Below are positions 7,033-13,281 of a DNA stretch of 13,281 nt, piece by piece; positions within the stretch are counted from its first letter, which is position 1, and each line of letters starts with the position of its first letter. Below the pieces are notes generated by a model. The model ran no database searches and had not been told where the DNA came from. It was given only the letters and a program-made list of their open reading frames with translations. The position numbers were made by a program, and so were the translations under genes. The stretch is from Kiritimatiellia bacterium (GTDB lineage: Bacteria > Verrucomicrobiota > Kiritimatiellia > RFP12 > UBA1067), in the NCBI GenBank assembly GCA_016302985.1, contig JAEDMN010000076.1, positions 1 to 13,281 on the forward strand, written 5' to 3'.

Positions 7033-7929
7033 CTACTTCGCCCCCGCCTTCGCCCCGCCGCGGCTGTAGAACGCCGCGGCCTGCTCGGCGTCGCCCTGCT
7101 CCTCCATCAGCACGCCGAGGTTGTGGAAGGCCGCCTCGCAGCCGTCCGTGGCCGCCCGGCGCAGGAGGGTCTCGACGTACTGCGGCATGTAGGCCGCGCG
7201 GTTGGCCACGCGGGCGTGGAGCAGCGCGGCGAGGTTGTTCGCGGCGACGGGGCTGTCGAGCACCCGCAGGACGGTGCGGGCGGTCGCGGCGTCCGGCAGC
7301 TCGTCGAAGCCCGCGACGGGCCAGTCCTTCCGCCCGTCCCACATCACGAACTGGTAGTCGCGCGGCGTGGCCGGGTTCGAGAGGTCGCTCGTCAGGAGGA
7401 GGTAGAGCCGGTCACGGACCTTCCAGCCGGCGATCCAGCCCGTGACCTTCGCGCTCCCGCCGCCGACCATGCCGGTCGCGGTGGAGATCGCGAACTTCTC
7501 CCAGAAGCGCGCATCCATGTCCACGCGGTAGCCCGCCAGCGCCCGCACCGTCGCGGCGTCGCAGCGCGGGAACTTCGCGGAAAGCGCCATCACCGTCCAT
7601 TCGGCGAAGACCTTGTTCACGTAGGCCAGGGCCGCGTCCGCCCGCGCGCGCGGCGAACCCGGGGCGTCCGCCCCCTGGTCCTTCAGCAGATAGCAGCCAT
7701 CCGCCCCGCGGTCGAGGCGCTTCTCCAGCAACCCCTCCACGCGGGCCACGTCGAACGGCCAGTCCACCTGGCCGGCGCCCGGATCCACCTCCAGGCGCAT
7801 CGCCTTCGCGGGCGGCACGAAGCTCTCCCGCGCGTCCAGCATGCGCGAAACCAGAGGACGCGCCACCTCCGCCCCGGCGACCAGGCTCGCCGCCACGCCC
7901 AGCAGCAGCAGGAATCCCTTCGCGCGCAT
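7033..7929 (-). CDS. Secreted or membrane-anchored hypothetical protein with C-terminal Sel1/TPR-like repeats
   Basis: I do not recognise a named family for the 298-residue product. It starts with a clear Sec-type signal (MRAKGFLLLLGVAASLVAGA), so it is probably periplasmic or anchored. The middle (about 50-225) is a mixed region with no motif I can name; it contains LYLLLTSDLSNP and QFVMWDGRKDWP. The C-terminus (about 230-290) looks like a Sel1/TPR-type helical pair: NNLAALLHAR, LLRRAATDGCEAAFHNLGVL, then GDAEQAAAFYSRG. The ATG at 7929 has a GGGGGAGA ribosome-binding site and lies 18 bp after the YggS-like gene. It ends 3 bp before the GH20 gene in the same frame, suggesting shared expression. 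A scaffold or partner role is inference only. Confidence 0.8.
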   Translation of the reverse strand: MRAKGFLLLLGVAASLVAGAEVARPLVSRMLDARESFVPPAKAMRLEVDPGAGQVDWPFDVARVEGLLEKRLDRGADGCYLLKDQGADAPGSPRARADAALAYVNKVFAEWTVMALSAKFPRCDAATVRALAGYRVDMDARFWEKFAISTATGMVGGGSAKVTGWIAGWKVRDRLYLLLTSDLSNPATPRDYQFVMWDGRKDWPVAGFDELPDAATARTVLRVLDSPVAANNLAALLHARVANRAAYMPQYVETLLRRAATDGCEAAFHNLGVLMEEQGDAEQAAAFYSRGGAKAGAK

Positions 7930-7947
7930 CGCCCGTCTCCCCCGCGT

Positions 7948-8721
7948 TCAGTCCATCACGCGGTCGTACTGGCCGCCACCTTCGCCGGACTCCCCGGCGT
8001 CGCCCGCGTCGACCGCGCGCACCGGCTTCGCCTTCGGCCGCTCGCCGAAGAGGACCGTGCCGAGGCGCACCCAGGTCGCGCCCTCCTCGACCGCCACGCG
8101 GTAGTCGTTCGTCATGCCCATCGAGAGCCGCGGCAGCGACACGCCGAATTCGGCCTCCATGCGGTCGCGCAGGCCGCGCAGGCCCGCGAAGACGGGGCGC
8201 GTCTCCTCGATCTTGTCCGCGGGCGTGAACGGCGCCATCGTCATGAAACCCTCGAGCGTCACGTTCGGGCACCCCAGCGCGCGCTCGACCACGGCCGGCA
8301 CGTCCTCCGGACGCATCCCGTCCTTCGACCGCTCCCCGCTCATGTTGACCTCGAGCAGGATCCTCGGACGCGCCCCGCTCTCCTCCGCCAGCAGCTGGAT
8401 GCGCTCCAGCAGCGCAGGGGAGTCCACGGAATGGAAGGTCGAGAACAGCTCCAGCGCGTGCCGAACCTTGTTTCGCTGCAGGTGGCCGATCAGGTGCCAG
8501 TCCGGCCCGGACACGGCGAGCGGCTGCTTCCACGCCGCCTCCTGCACCTTGTTCTCGCCCACGATGCGGAGGCCCGCGTGCCACGCCTCCGCCACGACCT
8601 CCGGGCCGTGCGTCTTCGTGACCGCGATGACCTCCACGTCGTCCGGACGGCGCCCGGACTTCGCGCAGGCGTCCGCGATGTTCGCGTTCACCTCCGCGAG
8701 GATGTCCGACAAATCGCGCAT
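7948..8721 (-). CDS. YggS/PROSC family pyridoxal phosphate homeostasis protein
   Basis: PLP-binding protein with an alanine-racemase-like barrel and no known catalysis; family members buffer PLP and affect amino-acid and keto-acid balance. The 257-residue product carries the PLP lysine Lys36 in VIAVTKTH, the same number as in E. coli YggS. It also has GENKVQE, WHLIGHLQRNK, FHSVDS, LLEVNMSGERSKDG, GFMTMAP and LSMGMTNDY, ending in the phosphate-binding WVRLGTVLFGER. About 25 residues follow that canonical end (KPVRAVDAGDAGESGEGGGQ and on), a Gly/Asp/Glu-rich tail that makes it longer than the usual 225-235. The ATG at 8721 is 2 bp after the lpxD stop, so it is probably translated by coupling from lpxD. 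In many bacteria this gene neighbours proC or a YggT-type gene, not lpxD. Confidence 0.95.
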   Translation of the reverse strand: MRDLSDILAEVNANIADACAKSGRRPDDVEVIAVTKTHGPEVVAEAWHAGLRIVGENKVQEAAWKQPLAVSGPDWHLIGHLQRNKVRHALELFSTFHSVDSPALLERIQLLAEESGARPRILLEVNMSGERSKDGMRPEDVPAVVERALGCPNVTLEGFMTMAPFTPADKIEETRPVFAGLRGLRDRMEAEFGVSLPRLSMGMTNDYRVAVEEGATWVRLGTVLFGERPKAKPVRAVDAGDAGESGEGGGQYDRVMD

Positions 8722-8723
8722 GG

Positions 8724-9758
8724 TCAGGCCTTCTTCAGTTCCGCGACCTCGGCCTTCAGCGCCTTGACCTCGGCCTTCAGCTTCGCGATCATCTTCGGCG
8801 CCAGCGTCTGCGCCGCCAGGTCCTTCATGGACATCGCCGGCGCGCCGATGACGTACTTGATCGAACCGTCGAGCGACTGCGGCACGCCCGCCTGCGGACC
8901 CACCTGCACGCCGTCCGCGATCTTGATGTGGCCCGAGATGCCCGCCTGCGCCCAGATGAGGCAGCCCCTGCCGATCTGCGTGGACCCCGCGACGCCGGCC
9001 TGCGCGATGATGCCGCTGTAGCCCGCCACCTTCACGTTGTGGCCGATCTGCACGAGGTTGTCGATCTTCGTCATCGGACCGATGTAGGTGCGCCCGATGC
9101 GCGCGCGGTCGATTGTCGTGTTGGACCCGATCTCCACGCCGTCGCCAAGCTCCACGACGCCGAGCTGCGGGATCTTCTCGATCTTCGGCATCCCGTTCTC
9201 GAACGTCGTGTTGTAGCCGTAGCCGTCGCCGCCCAGGCGCACGCCGCAGTGCAGGATGACGCCCTTGCCGACGATCGTGCCCTCGCGCAGCGTGACCTGC
9301 GGATAGAAGTGGGAGCCCGCGCCGACGACGCAGTTCTCGCCGATGAAGACCTGCGCCTCGATCACGCAGCCGTCGCCGATCGCCGCGCCCTTCTCGATCA
9401 CCGTGTACGCGCCGACGTGGACGCCCGCGCCCAGCTTGACCGACGGGTCGACGATCGCGGTCGGATGCACGCCCGGCGCGCGCACGGGGGCCGGCGGCGC
9501 GAAGAGCGCGGCCGCCGCCATGCAGGCGTGGTTCGGGTCCGCGACGCGGATGATGGAACAGGGCGCTCCGTGCGTCCAGTCCGGCGGCAGCAACACGGCG
9601 GAGGCCTTCGTCTCGGCCACGAGCTTCACGTGCTTCGGATCCTTGCAGAAGCTCAGGTCCCCCTTGCGCGCCTCCTCGAGGCCGCCGCACGCCATGAGTT
9701 CGACATCGGCTCCCTCGAGGACGCCGCCCAGTTTCTCCGCCAGTTCAGATGCTTTCAC
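8724..9758 (-). CDS. lpxD: UDP-3-O-acylglucosamine N-acyltransferase LpxD
   Basis: Third enzyme of the Raetz pathway, transferring a 3-hydroxyacyl chain from ACP to UDP-3-O-acyl-glucosamine for lipid A. The 344 residues match E. coli LpxD (341). An N-terminal uridine-binding domain (about 1-95) leads into a left-handed beta-helix of hexapeptide repeats (about 98-300), with the catalytic His240 in VQIGHNVKVAG. A C-terminal coiled helix (about 318-344, KLKAEVKALKAEVAELKK) follows. The start is GTG at 9758, preceded by AAGGGA with 5 nt spacing. A longer in-frame opening reaches into the octamer array, but it runs through the lpxD promoter and has no LpxD similarity, so it is rejected. No lpxA, fabZ or bamA is adjacent, unlike the common proteobacterial cluster. 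It implies a lipid A outer membrane. Confidence 0.96.
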   Translation of the reverse strand: MKASELAEKLGGVLEGADVELMACGGLEEARKGDLSFCKDPKHVKLVAETKASAVLLPPDWTHGAPCSIIRVADPNHACMAAAALFAPPAPVRAPGVHPTAIVDPSVKLGAGVHVGAYTVIEKGAAIGDGCVIEAQVFIGENCVVGAGSHFYPQVTLREGTIVGKGVILHCGVRLGGDGYGYNTTFENGMPKIEKIPQLGVVELGDGVEIGSNTTIDRARIGRTYIGPMTKIDNLVQIGHNVKVAGYSGIIAQAGVAGSTQIGRGCLIWAQAGISGHIKIADGVQVGPQAGVPQSLDGSIKYVIGAPAMSMKDLAAQTLAPKMIAKLKAEVKALKAEVAELKKA

Positions 9759-9782
9759 GTGAATCCCTTTCGTAGTGGGGAG

Positions 9783-9791
9783 ATTATAGCA
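9783..9791 (-). promoter_or_regulatory. Extended -10 promoter of lpxD
   Basis: TGCTATAAT on the minus strand (9791-9783) is a perfect extended -10. No convincing -35 is present; GGGACG at 9812-9807 with an 18-bp spacer is the best candidate. The start would be near 9776, giving a leader of about 18 nt that contains only the ribosome-binding site. Confidence 0.75.
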
Positions 9792-9875
9792 CAAATCGGG
9801 GACGGCCGTCCCGCGCGGGCGCATCGCCCCCGGCGCGTGATGACGGCAGGCAGGAGAGCCTACGCTAGAGCGCGA

Positions 9876-10085
9876 CTCTACTGTCACTTGGAACGGCTCC
9901 ACGTTTGTACTGTCATTGTGAGATTGTAGCATTGGGCCATTGTAAGATTGTGCCATTGTAGAATTGTGGGATTGAGGAATTTTACAATCCCACATTGTTA
10001 CAATTTCACAATGCTACAATCTCACAATCCCACAATAATCAGCCGCCGAGGGCAAATGGGAAGCGCTCTCAAAGTGACACTACAG
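9876..10085. mobile_element. Possible MITE-like palindromic element bounded by 14-bp imperfect inverted repeats
   Basis: CTCTACTGTCACTT (9876-9889) and the reverse complement of 10072-10085 (CTGTAGTGTCACTT) match at 12 of 14 positions. They flank the octamer array by 25 and 35 bp. No target-site duplication is visible and no transposase is present, so a non-autonomous element is only one reading. Confidence 0.3.
9915..10036. repeat. Inverted array of 8-bp units (ATTGTNNN x8, then NNNACAAT x7)
   Basis: Eight consecutive octamers of pattern ATTGTNNN run from 9915 to 9978; units 3 and 8 have ATTGG and ATTGA. After a 2-bp centre, seven octamers of the opposite pattern NNNACAAT run from 9981 to 10036; the second has ACATT. 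Phasing is exact throughout, while the three spacer bases vary. The outer arms 9915-9934 and 10009-10028 are perfect 20-bp inverted repeats. A second stem (9965-9974 with 9985-9994, 10 bp) sits at the centre. The stretch is far more AT-rich than its surroundings. Confidence 0.9.
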
Positions 10086-10113
10086 CCCGCCTCTGATGCA
10101 ATTTCACCCACGC

Positions 10114-10154
10114 GCCCACTTGCCCAATGGCCCGCTCGGGGCGGGCTGGTGGGC
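10114..10154 (-). terminator. Nested hairpin downstream of epmA, possible terminator
   Basis: An inner 6-bp stem (10130-10135 with 10141-10146, 5-nt loop) lies within an outer 6-bp stem (10114-10119 with 10149-10154), starting 8 bp after the epmA stop. No T-run follows, so it may act with Rho, as a 3'-end stabiliser, or not at all. Confidence 0.3.
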
Positions 10155-10162
10155 AGATGGAC

Positions 10163-11041
10163 CTACGCGCGCACGCGAATCTCGTCGATCGAACGCGCAT
10201 CCGCGGCGAGCATCACGAGGCGGTCGACGCCGAGCGCGACGCCGCCGGACGGCGGCATGCTCCCGAGCCGGCCGAGGAAGTCCTCGTCCAGCGGGTAGTC
10301 GCTCTCGTCCAGGCGCCGTCGCTCCTCCCGGGCGGCCTCGAAGCGCCGCCGCTGCTCGACGGGGTCCGTCAGCTCGGTGAAGGCGTTCGCGAGCTCCATG
10401 CCGCCGACGTAGAGCTCCCAGCGCTCGGCCACGGACGTCCCGTCCGGCTCGGCGCGCATCCTCGAAAGCGACGCGGCGGCGGGCGGATAGTCGATCAGGA
10501 ACACGGGCTCCCTGGGCAGGTTCGGCTCGATCTTCGTCGCCATGTCGAAGTCGAAGCGGTCCTGGTCCCAGTCCGCGAACGGGTCCCAGCCCGCCCAGGT
10601 CCGGTACGCCTCGCGCACGGTGACGCGGCGGAACGGGACGGGGTCGAGCCCGAGCACGCCGCCGACGAGCTCCTCCATGTCCTTCAGGATGTCCAGGTAG
10701 TCCGCCTCCGCCCGGTACCATTCGAGCATCGTGAACTCGGGACTGTGCCGGCCGCCCTTCTCGCCTTCGCGGAAACAGGGGCCCATCTGCCAGATGCGCG
10801 GCAGGCCCATGCAGAGGAGCTTCTTCATCTGCAGCTCGGGCGACGCGCGCAGGAACTCCGCGCGCGACAGATCCTCCGCGCGCGGACGCGCCACGACGGC
10901 CGGACAGTCGATGTGCGGTTCCGGCGCCGGCGCGGGGATCCGCACCGGCGTCTCAACCTCGATGAAGTCCCGCGCGTCGAAGAACGCGCGGATCCGGCGC
11001 AGCACCTGCGCCCGCACGACCAGCTTCTCCAGAACTGCCAT
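10163..11041 (-). CDS. epmA: Elongation factor P lysine ligase EpmA (PoxA/GenX)
   Basis: Truncated class II lysyl-tRNA synthetase paralogue that attaches (beta-)lysine to a conserved lysine of elongation factor P, helping ribosomes through polyproline stretches. The 292-residue product is only a catalytic core without the N-terminal anticodon-binding domain of LysS. Motif 1 is FIEVETPVRIPAP (27-39). Motif 2 is CFREGEKGGRHSPEFTMLEW (89-108), and motif 3 is GVALGVDRLVML (267-278). GGMELANAFTELTDPVEQRR is typical of EpmA. The ATG at 11041 is preferred over an in-frame ATG at 11077 because the latter lies upstream of and overlaps the promoter -10. An AGGAG Shine-Dalgarno is 12 nt upstream of the chosen start. 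Neither epmB nor efp is in the window. A stand-alone class II LysRS is unlikely at this length. Confidence 0.92.
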   Translation of the reverse strand: MAVLEKLVVRAQVLRRIRAFFDARDFIEVETPVRIPAPAPEPHIDCPAVVARPRAEDLSRAEFLRASPELQMKKLLCMGLPRIWQMGPCFREGEKGGRHSPEFTMLEWYRAEADYLDILKDMEELVGGVLGLDPVPFRRVTVREAYRTWAGWDPFADWDQDRFDFDMATKIEPNLPREPVFLIDYPPAAASLSRMRAEPDGTSVAERWELYVGGMELANAFTELTDPVEQRRRFEAAREERRRLDESDYPLDEDFLGRLGSMPPSGGVALGVDRLVMLAADARSIDEIRVRA

Positions 11042-11065
11042 TTTAGCCGAATTCTCCTGGTCGGC

Positions 11066-11074
11066 ATTATAGCA
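11066..11074 (-). promoter_or_regulatory. Extended -10 promoter of epmA
   Basis: TGCTATAAT on the minus strand (11074-11066), with a further G after it, matches the promoters ahead of fabD and lpxD. No good -35 is found at 16-18 bp. Transcription would begin near 11059, leaving about 18 nt before the ATG at 11041, which fixes the shorter epmA start. Confidence 0.75.
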
Positions 11075-11140
11075 CATCCCGTGGCGGGAGCCGCGCGCGC
11101 AAGGGGCGTTCCGAAGCGAAATCCCACCCGTCGTCCGGCG

Positions 11141-13281
11141 TCAGCGGATCTTGATCACGGCGCCCAGGGGCCCCTTCGTCACCCACAGGCGGCCGTACTG
11201 GACGGCGATCTCGTAGTTGGAGGTGACCGTGCCCGGCAGCGGGTTCCAAGTGAAGACGTTGTCGCTCGCGCCGATTTCCGTCTGGGATCCCGTCACCTGC
11301 ACCTCGACGCCCTCGCCCGGAATGAAGCCCAGCCCCCCGGCCGTCACGCCGTCCCGGACAAGCGGCTGTCCGTCGTAGGCCTTCCAGCCCCCGCGGCTCG
11401 CGAGCGTGACCGGGCGCGGACGGATCCGCACGGCGGCCGTCCCCGTGACGGGCAGGTGGTTCGAGGCCGAGGCCTGGTACCAGACCGTCACGTCGACGAC
11501 GTTGGTGAAGACCGGCCCCTCGGGCAGGCCCCGTCCCGCGCGCAGCTCGGCCTCGTTCGGCGCGTAGACCACGTCGGCGCCCGGCGTGAGGTCCGCGACG
11601 GCGACGCCGTGCCCCTGTCCGTCGTAGGGACCGTCGAAACCCAGGATCCGCACGCGGCAGGGCGGCAGGGGCTGCGCTTCGCCGTCCGAATAGCCGCCGA
11701 AGCGGTCCGCCGGCACGAGGGCCTCCCAGGCCTCGGCGTATTCCCGCGGATAGTGCACGAGCCCGTGCTCCAGCAGGCCCGAGGTCGCGAAATTGGCCGG
11801 CGGCGGACCGAAGAAGTAGCTGTCGGACAGCCCTTCGCAGCCATCGAACGGCCACTGCTCCGCCCGCTCGTACGTGTCAAACGCCTCGAACCCGGCCGGG
11901 AAGCGGACCTCCGTCAGCGCCGTGCAGTTGCGGAACACGCTCCGTCCCATCGTCCGCAGCGTCGACGGCAGCGCCACGGACGCCAGCACCGCGTCCCCGT
12001 GGAACACGTCGTGCTCGAGGCGCGTCTCGCCCTCGGACACCGTGAAGCTCCGCACCGCCGTCCCGCTCAGACAGCTTTCGCCGAGATGGAAGGACGGCGC
12101 GGAGATCACGACGTTGGTGAGCGACGCGCAGCTGCAGAAGGCATGGAACGGCAGGTTCGTCACGCCCGCAGGCAGCGTCACGGACGTCACGGACGGGTTG
12201 AAGCCGAAGGCGGACGCGTCGAGCGTCGTCACGGGATGTCCGTCCAGCTCGGCCGGCACCACGAGGTCGCCCGCGTAGGCCGGATCGCCCCGGACGACCC
12301 GCGCCCCGCCGTCCACGACGACGTAGCGCCAGTCCACGCCGTCCACGCACGCCACCTGCACGGTCTCCTCCTCGTCGGAAGGCGGCTCCGGATCCCCGCC
12401 CTCCGAGCCGCCGGACCCGGGCACGTCCCCCTCGTCCAGGTCATCGAGAAGACGCTCCGCCGGCACGACGTCCGCCCAGTCATCCGCGAACGCGTGCGAA
12501 CAGTGGATCCGCACCCCTTCCAGCGCCTGCAGGCCCGAGCAGTCGAAGTTGGCGGGCACGGGACCGAAGAAGTAGACGTCCGCGAGGCCCGTGCAGCCGT
12601 CGAACGGCCAGTGCGCGTTCCAGCCGTACGCGCCGAAGCCCTCGAACCCGGCCGGGAAGCGGACCTCCGTCAGCGCCGCGCAGTTGCGGAACGCGCTCCG
12701 CCCCACCGTCCGCAGCGTCGACGGCAGCGTCACGGACGCCAGCGCCGCGGCCCCGTGGAACACGTCGGTCTCCAGGTCCGTCTCGCCTTCGGGCACCGCG
12801 AACCCGCGCAGGGCCGTCCCGCTCAGACAGCTTTCGCCGAGATGGGGACGTGGCGCGCGCAGCACGAGGTTCGTCAGCGACGTGCAGCTGCAGAAGGCCT
12901 GGAACGGCAGGTTCGTCACGCCCGCGGGCAGCTCCACGGACGTCACGGCCGGGTTGAAGCCGAAGGCGAACGTGTCAATCGACGTCACGGGACGCCCGCC
13001 CAGCGTCGCCGGCACCACGAGGTCGCCCGCGTAGGCCGGATCGCCCCGGACCAGGCACGCCCCGTCCTCCACGGGCACGTAGCGCCACGTGACGCCCGCG
13101 ACGGTCTGCCAGCACACGCCTTCCGCGTCCGGTCCGCCCTCCTCCGCGAATCCGCCGAACTTCTCGGCGGGCACCCGTTCCGCCCATTCTTCCGCATGGG
13201 CGCGCGGGTAGTGGATGCGCACGTCCTCCAGCGCCTGCAGGCCCGAGCAGTCGAAGTTGGCGGGCACGGGACCGAAGAAGT
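11141..13281 (-). CDS. BspA-like LRR_5 repeat surface protein with C-terminal YDG/MBG-type domains, 5' end beyond window
   Basis: C-terminal 713 residues of a large, presumably secreted or surface protein; its start lies past the right edge. Numbering from the GTG codon at 13267, two long modules (1-236 and 237-488) repeat. Each contains a WRYV segment and RGDPAYAGDLVVPA, then LRR_5-type strands: FAFGFNPAVTSVELPAGVTN, AFCSCTSLTN, HLGESCLSGTA, LPSTLRTVGRSAFRNCAALT and FPAGFE. A YFFGP closure ends each module. A third, truncated copy begins at 489. Residues about 540-695 look like two YDG/MBG-type beta domains (PYDGQGHGVAVADL, then KAYDGQPLVRDGVTAGG and VTSNYEIAVQYGRLWVTKGP). The protein ends at LGAVIKIR without an LPXTG motif or other obvious anchor. 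LRR_5 proteins are often adhesins; a binding role here is inference. An acidic Gly/Pro/Glu linker (about 275-303) lies in the second module. Confidence 0.88.
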   Translation of the reverse strand, partial: FFGPVPANFDCSGLQALEDVRIHYPRAHAEEWAERVPAEKFGGFAEEGGPDAEGVCWQTVAGVTWRYVPVEDGACLVRGDPAYAGDLVVPATLGGRPVTSIDTFAFGFNPAVTSVELPAGVTNLPFQAFCSCTSLTNLVLRAPRPHLGESCLSGTALRGFAVPEGETDLETDVFHGAAALASVTLPSTLRTVGRSAFRNCAALTEVRFPAGFEGFGAYGWNAHWPFDGCTGLADVYFFGPVPANFDCSGLQALEGVRIHCSHAFADDWADVVPAERLLDDLDEGDVPGSGGSEGGDPEPPSDEEETVQVACVDGVDWRYVVVDGGARVVRGDPAYAGDLVVPAELDGHPVTTLDASAFGFNPSVTSVTLPAGVTNLPFHAFCSCASLTNVVISAPSFHLGESCLSGTAVRSFTVSEGETRLEHDVFHGDAVLASVALPSTLRTMGRSVFRNCTALTEVRFPAGFEAFDTYERAEQWPFDGCEGLSDSYFFGPPPANFATSGLLEHGLVHYPREYAEAWEALVPADRFGGYSDGEAQPLPPCRVRILGFDGPYDGQGHGVAVADLTPGADVVYAPNEAELRAGRGLPEGPVFTNVVDVTVWYQASASNHLPVTGTAAVRIRPRPVTLASRGGWKAYDGQPLVRDGVTAGGLGFIPGEGVEVQVTGSQTEIGASDNVFTWNPLPGTVTSNYEIAVQYGRLWVTKGPLGAVIKIR
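11804..13281 (-). repeat. Tandem 708-756-bp intragenic modules in the LRR_5 gene
   Basis: Module 1 (12560-13267, 236 codons) and module 2 (11804-12559, 252 codons) encode closely similar sequence, the extra 16 codons lying mainly in an acidic linker. At DNA level 12519-12573 is identical to 13227-13281, 55 bp up to the window edge at an offset of 708 bp. Other long matches occur, for example around 12061-12090 and 12818-12847. This points to recent duplication or gene conversion, and more copies probably lie past the right edge. Confidence 0.85.

Larger units (their letters stand above)
9759..10162. other. 404-bp gene-free region between epmA and lpxD
   Basis: I find no credible gene here. 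From right to left it holds the structured 3' flank of epmA (10114-10154), an AT-rich inverted octamer array (9915-10036) inside a possible small palindromic element (9876-10085), two short perfect GC palindromes (9801-9810 and 9810-9819) and the lpxD promoter (9783-9791). The short palindromes lie about 15-30 bp upstream of the lpxD -10 and could be operator-like, though GC-rich chance matches are equally likely. Confidence 0.7.

Noticed and set aside
5599..9021. 1140-codon plus-strand open frame
   Set aside because: It lies antisense to four recognisable minus-strand genes (GH20, Sel1-like, YggS-like, lpxD). Its product is Arg/Ala/Val/Leu-rich with no motif, as expected when high-GC coding DNA is read on the other strand.
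9759..9995. N-terminal extension of lpxD to an ATG at 9995
   Set aside because: The added residues translate the octamer array and cross the lpxD promoter. LpxD similarity begins only at the GTG at 9758, which has a good ribosome-binding site.
9915..10036. CRISPR array or replication iterons
   Set aside because: The repeat period is 8 bp with 3-bp variable positions, far too short for a CRISPR. No cas or replication initiator gene is nearby, and the inverted half is not typical of iterons.
11042..11077. Longer epmA start at 11077
   Set aside because: The added codons include the TATAAT of the promoter, so the predicted transcript would not contain that ATG.
1..13281. tRNA, rRNA or known riboswitch
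   Set aside because: No tRNA-like cloverleaf with conserved T-loop bases, rRNA stretch or recognised riboswitch core was seen by eye on either strand. A covariance-model scan would be needed to exclude small RNAs.

Overview
The window is a dense, GC-rich bacterial chromosome segment in which every gene I can support is read from the minus strand. LpxD implies a Gram-negative outer membrane with lipid A. The large LRR_5 (BspA-like) protein with C-terminal YDG/MBG-type domains, next to a stand-alone GH20 hexosaminidase, is a combination I associate with the PVC superphylum, most plausibly a Kiritimatiellota, Verrucomicrobiota or Lentisphaerota lineage. That assignment is inference from gene content and composition; no rRNA or tRNA gene is present to anchor it.

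In transcription order (right to left): a 5'-partial repeat-rich surface protein (11141-13281); epmA, the EF-P lysine ligase, with its own promoter (10163-11041); a 404-bp gene-free region holding the lpxD promoter and an unusual AT-rich inverted array of octamers; then a close-packed run of lpxD, a YggS-type PLP protein, a secreted Sel1-like hypothetical and a GH20 catalytic domain (5653-9758). A strong promoter follows and drives the classic rpmH-rnpA-yidD-yidC cluster (ribosomal protein L34, RNase P protein, and two membrane-insertion factors), extended here by ridA and rsmB. A second promoter, overlapping the end of rsmB, starts a fatty-acid synthesis unit, fabD-fabG, which runs off the left edge.

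The genes are mostly housekeeping: envelope biogenesis (lpxD, yidC, yidD, fabD, fabG), translation (rpmH, rnpA, rsmB, epmA) and metabolite damage or PLP control (ridA, YggS). Translational coupling is frequent: GTGA stop/start overlaps occur at ridA/rsmB and rnpA/yidD, and lpxD/YggS and Sel1-like/GH20 are separated by 2-3 bp. Four promoters share a TGnTATAAT extended -10 core.

I do not see a defence system, CRISPR array, integrase or biosynthetic cluster. The signal least explained by the genes is the 122-bp octamer-phased inverted array between epmA and lpxD, flanked by imperfect 14-bp inverted repeats. A small hairpin plus heptamer repeat between yidC and ridA is second.
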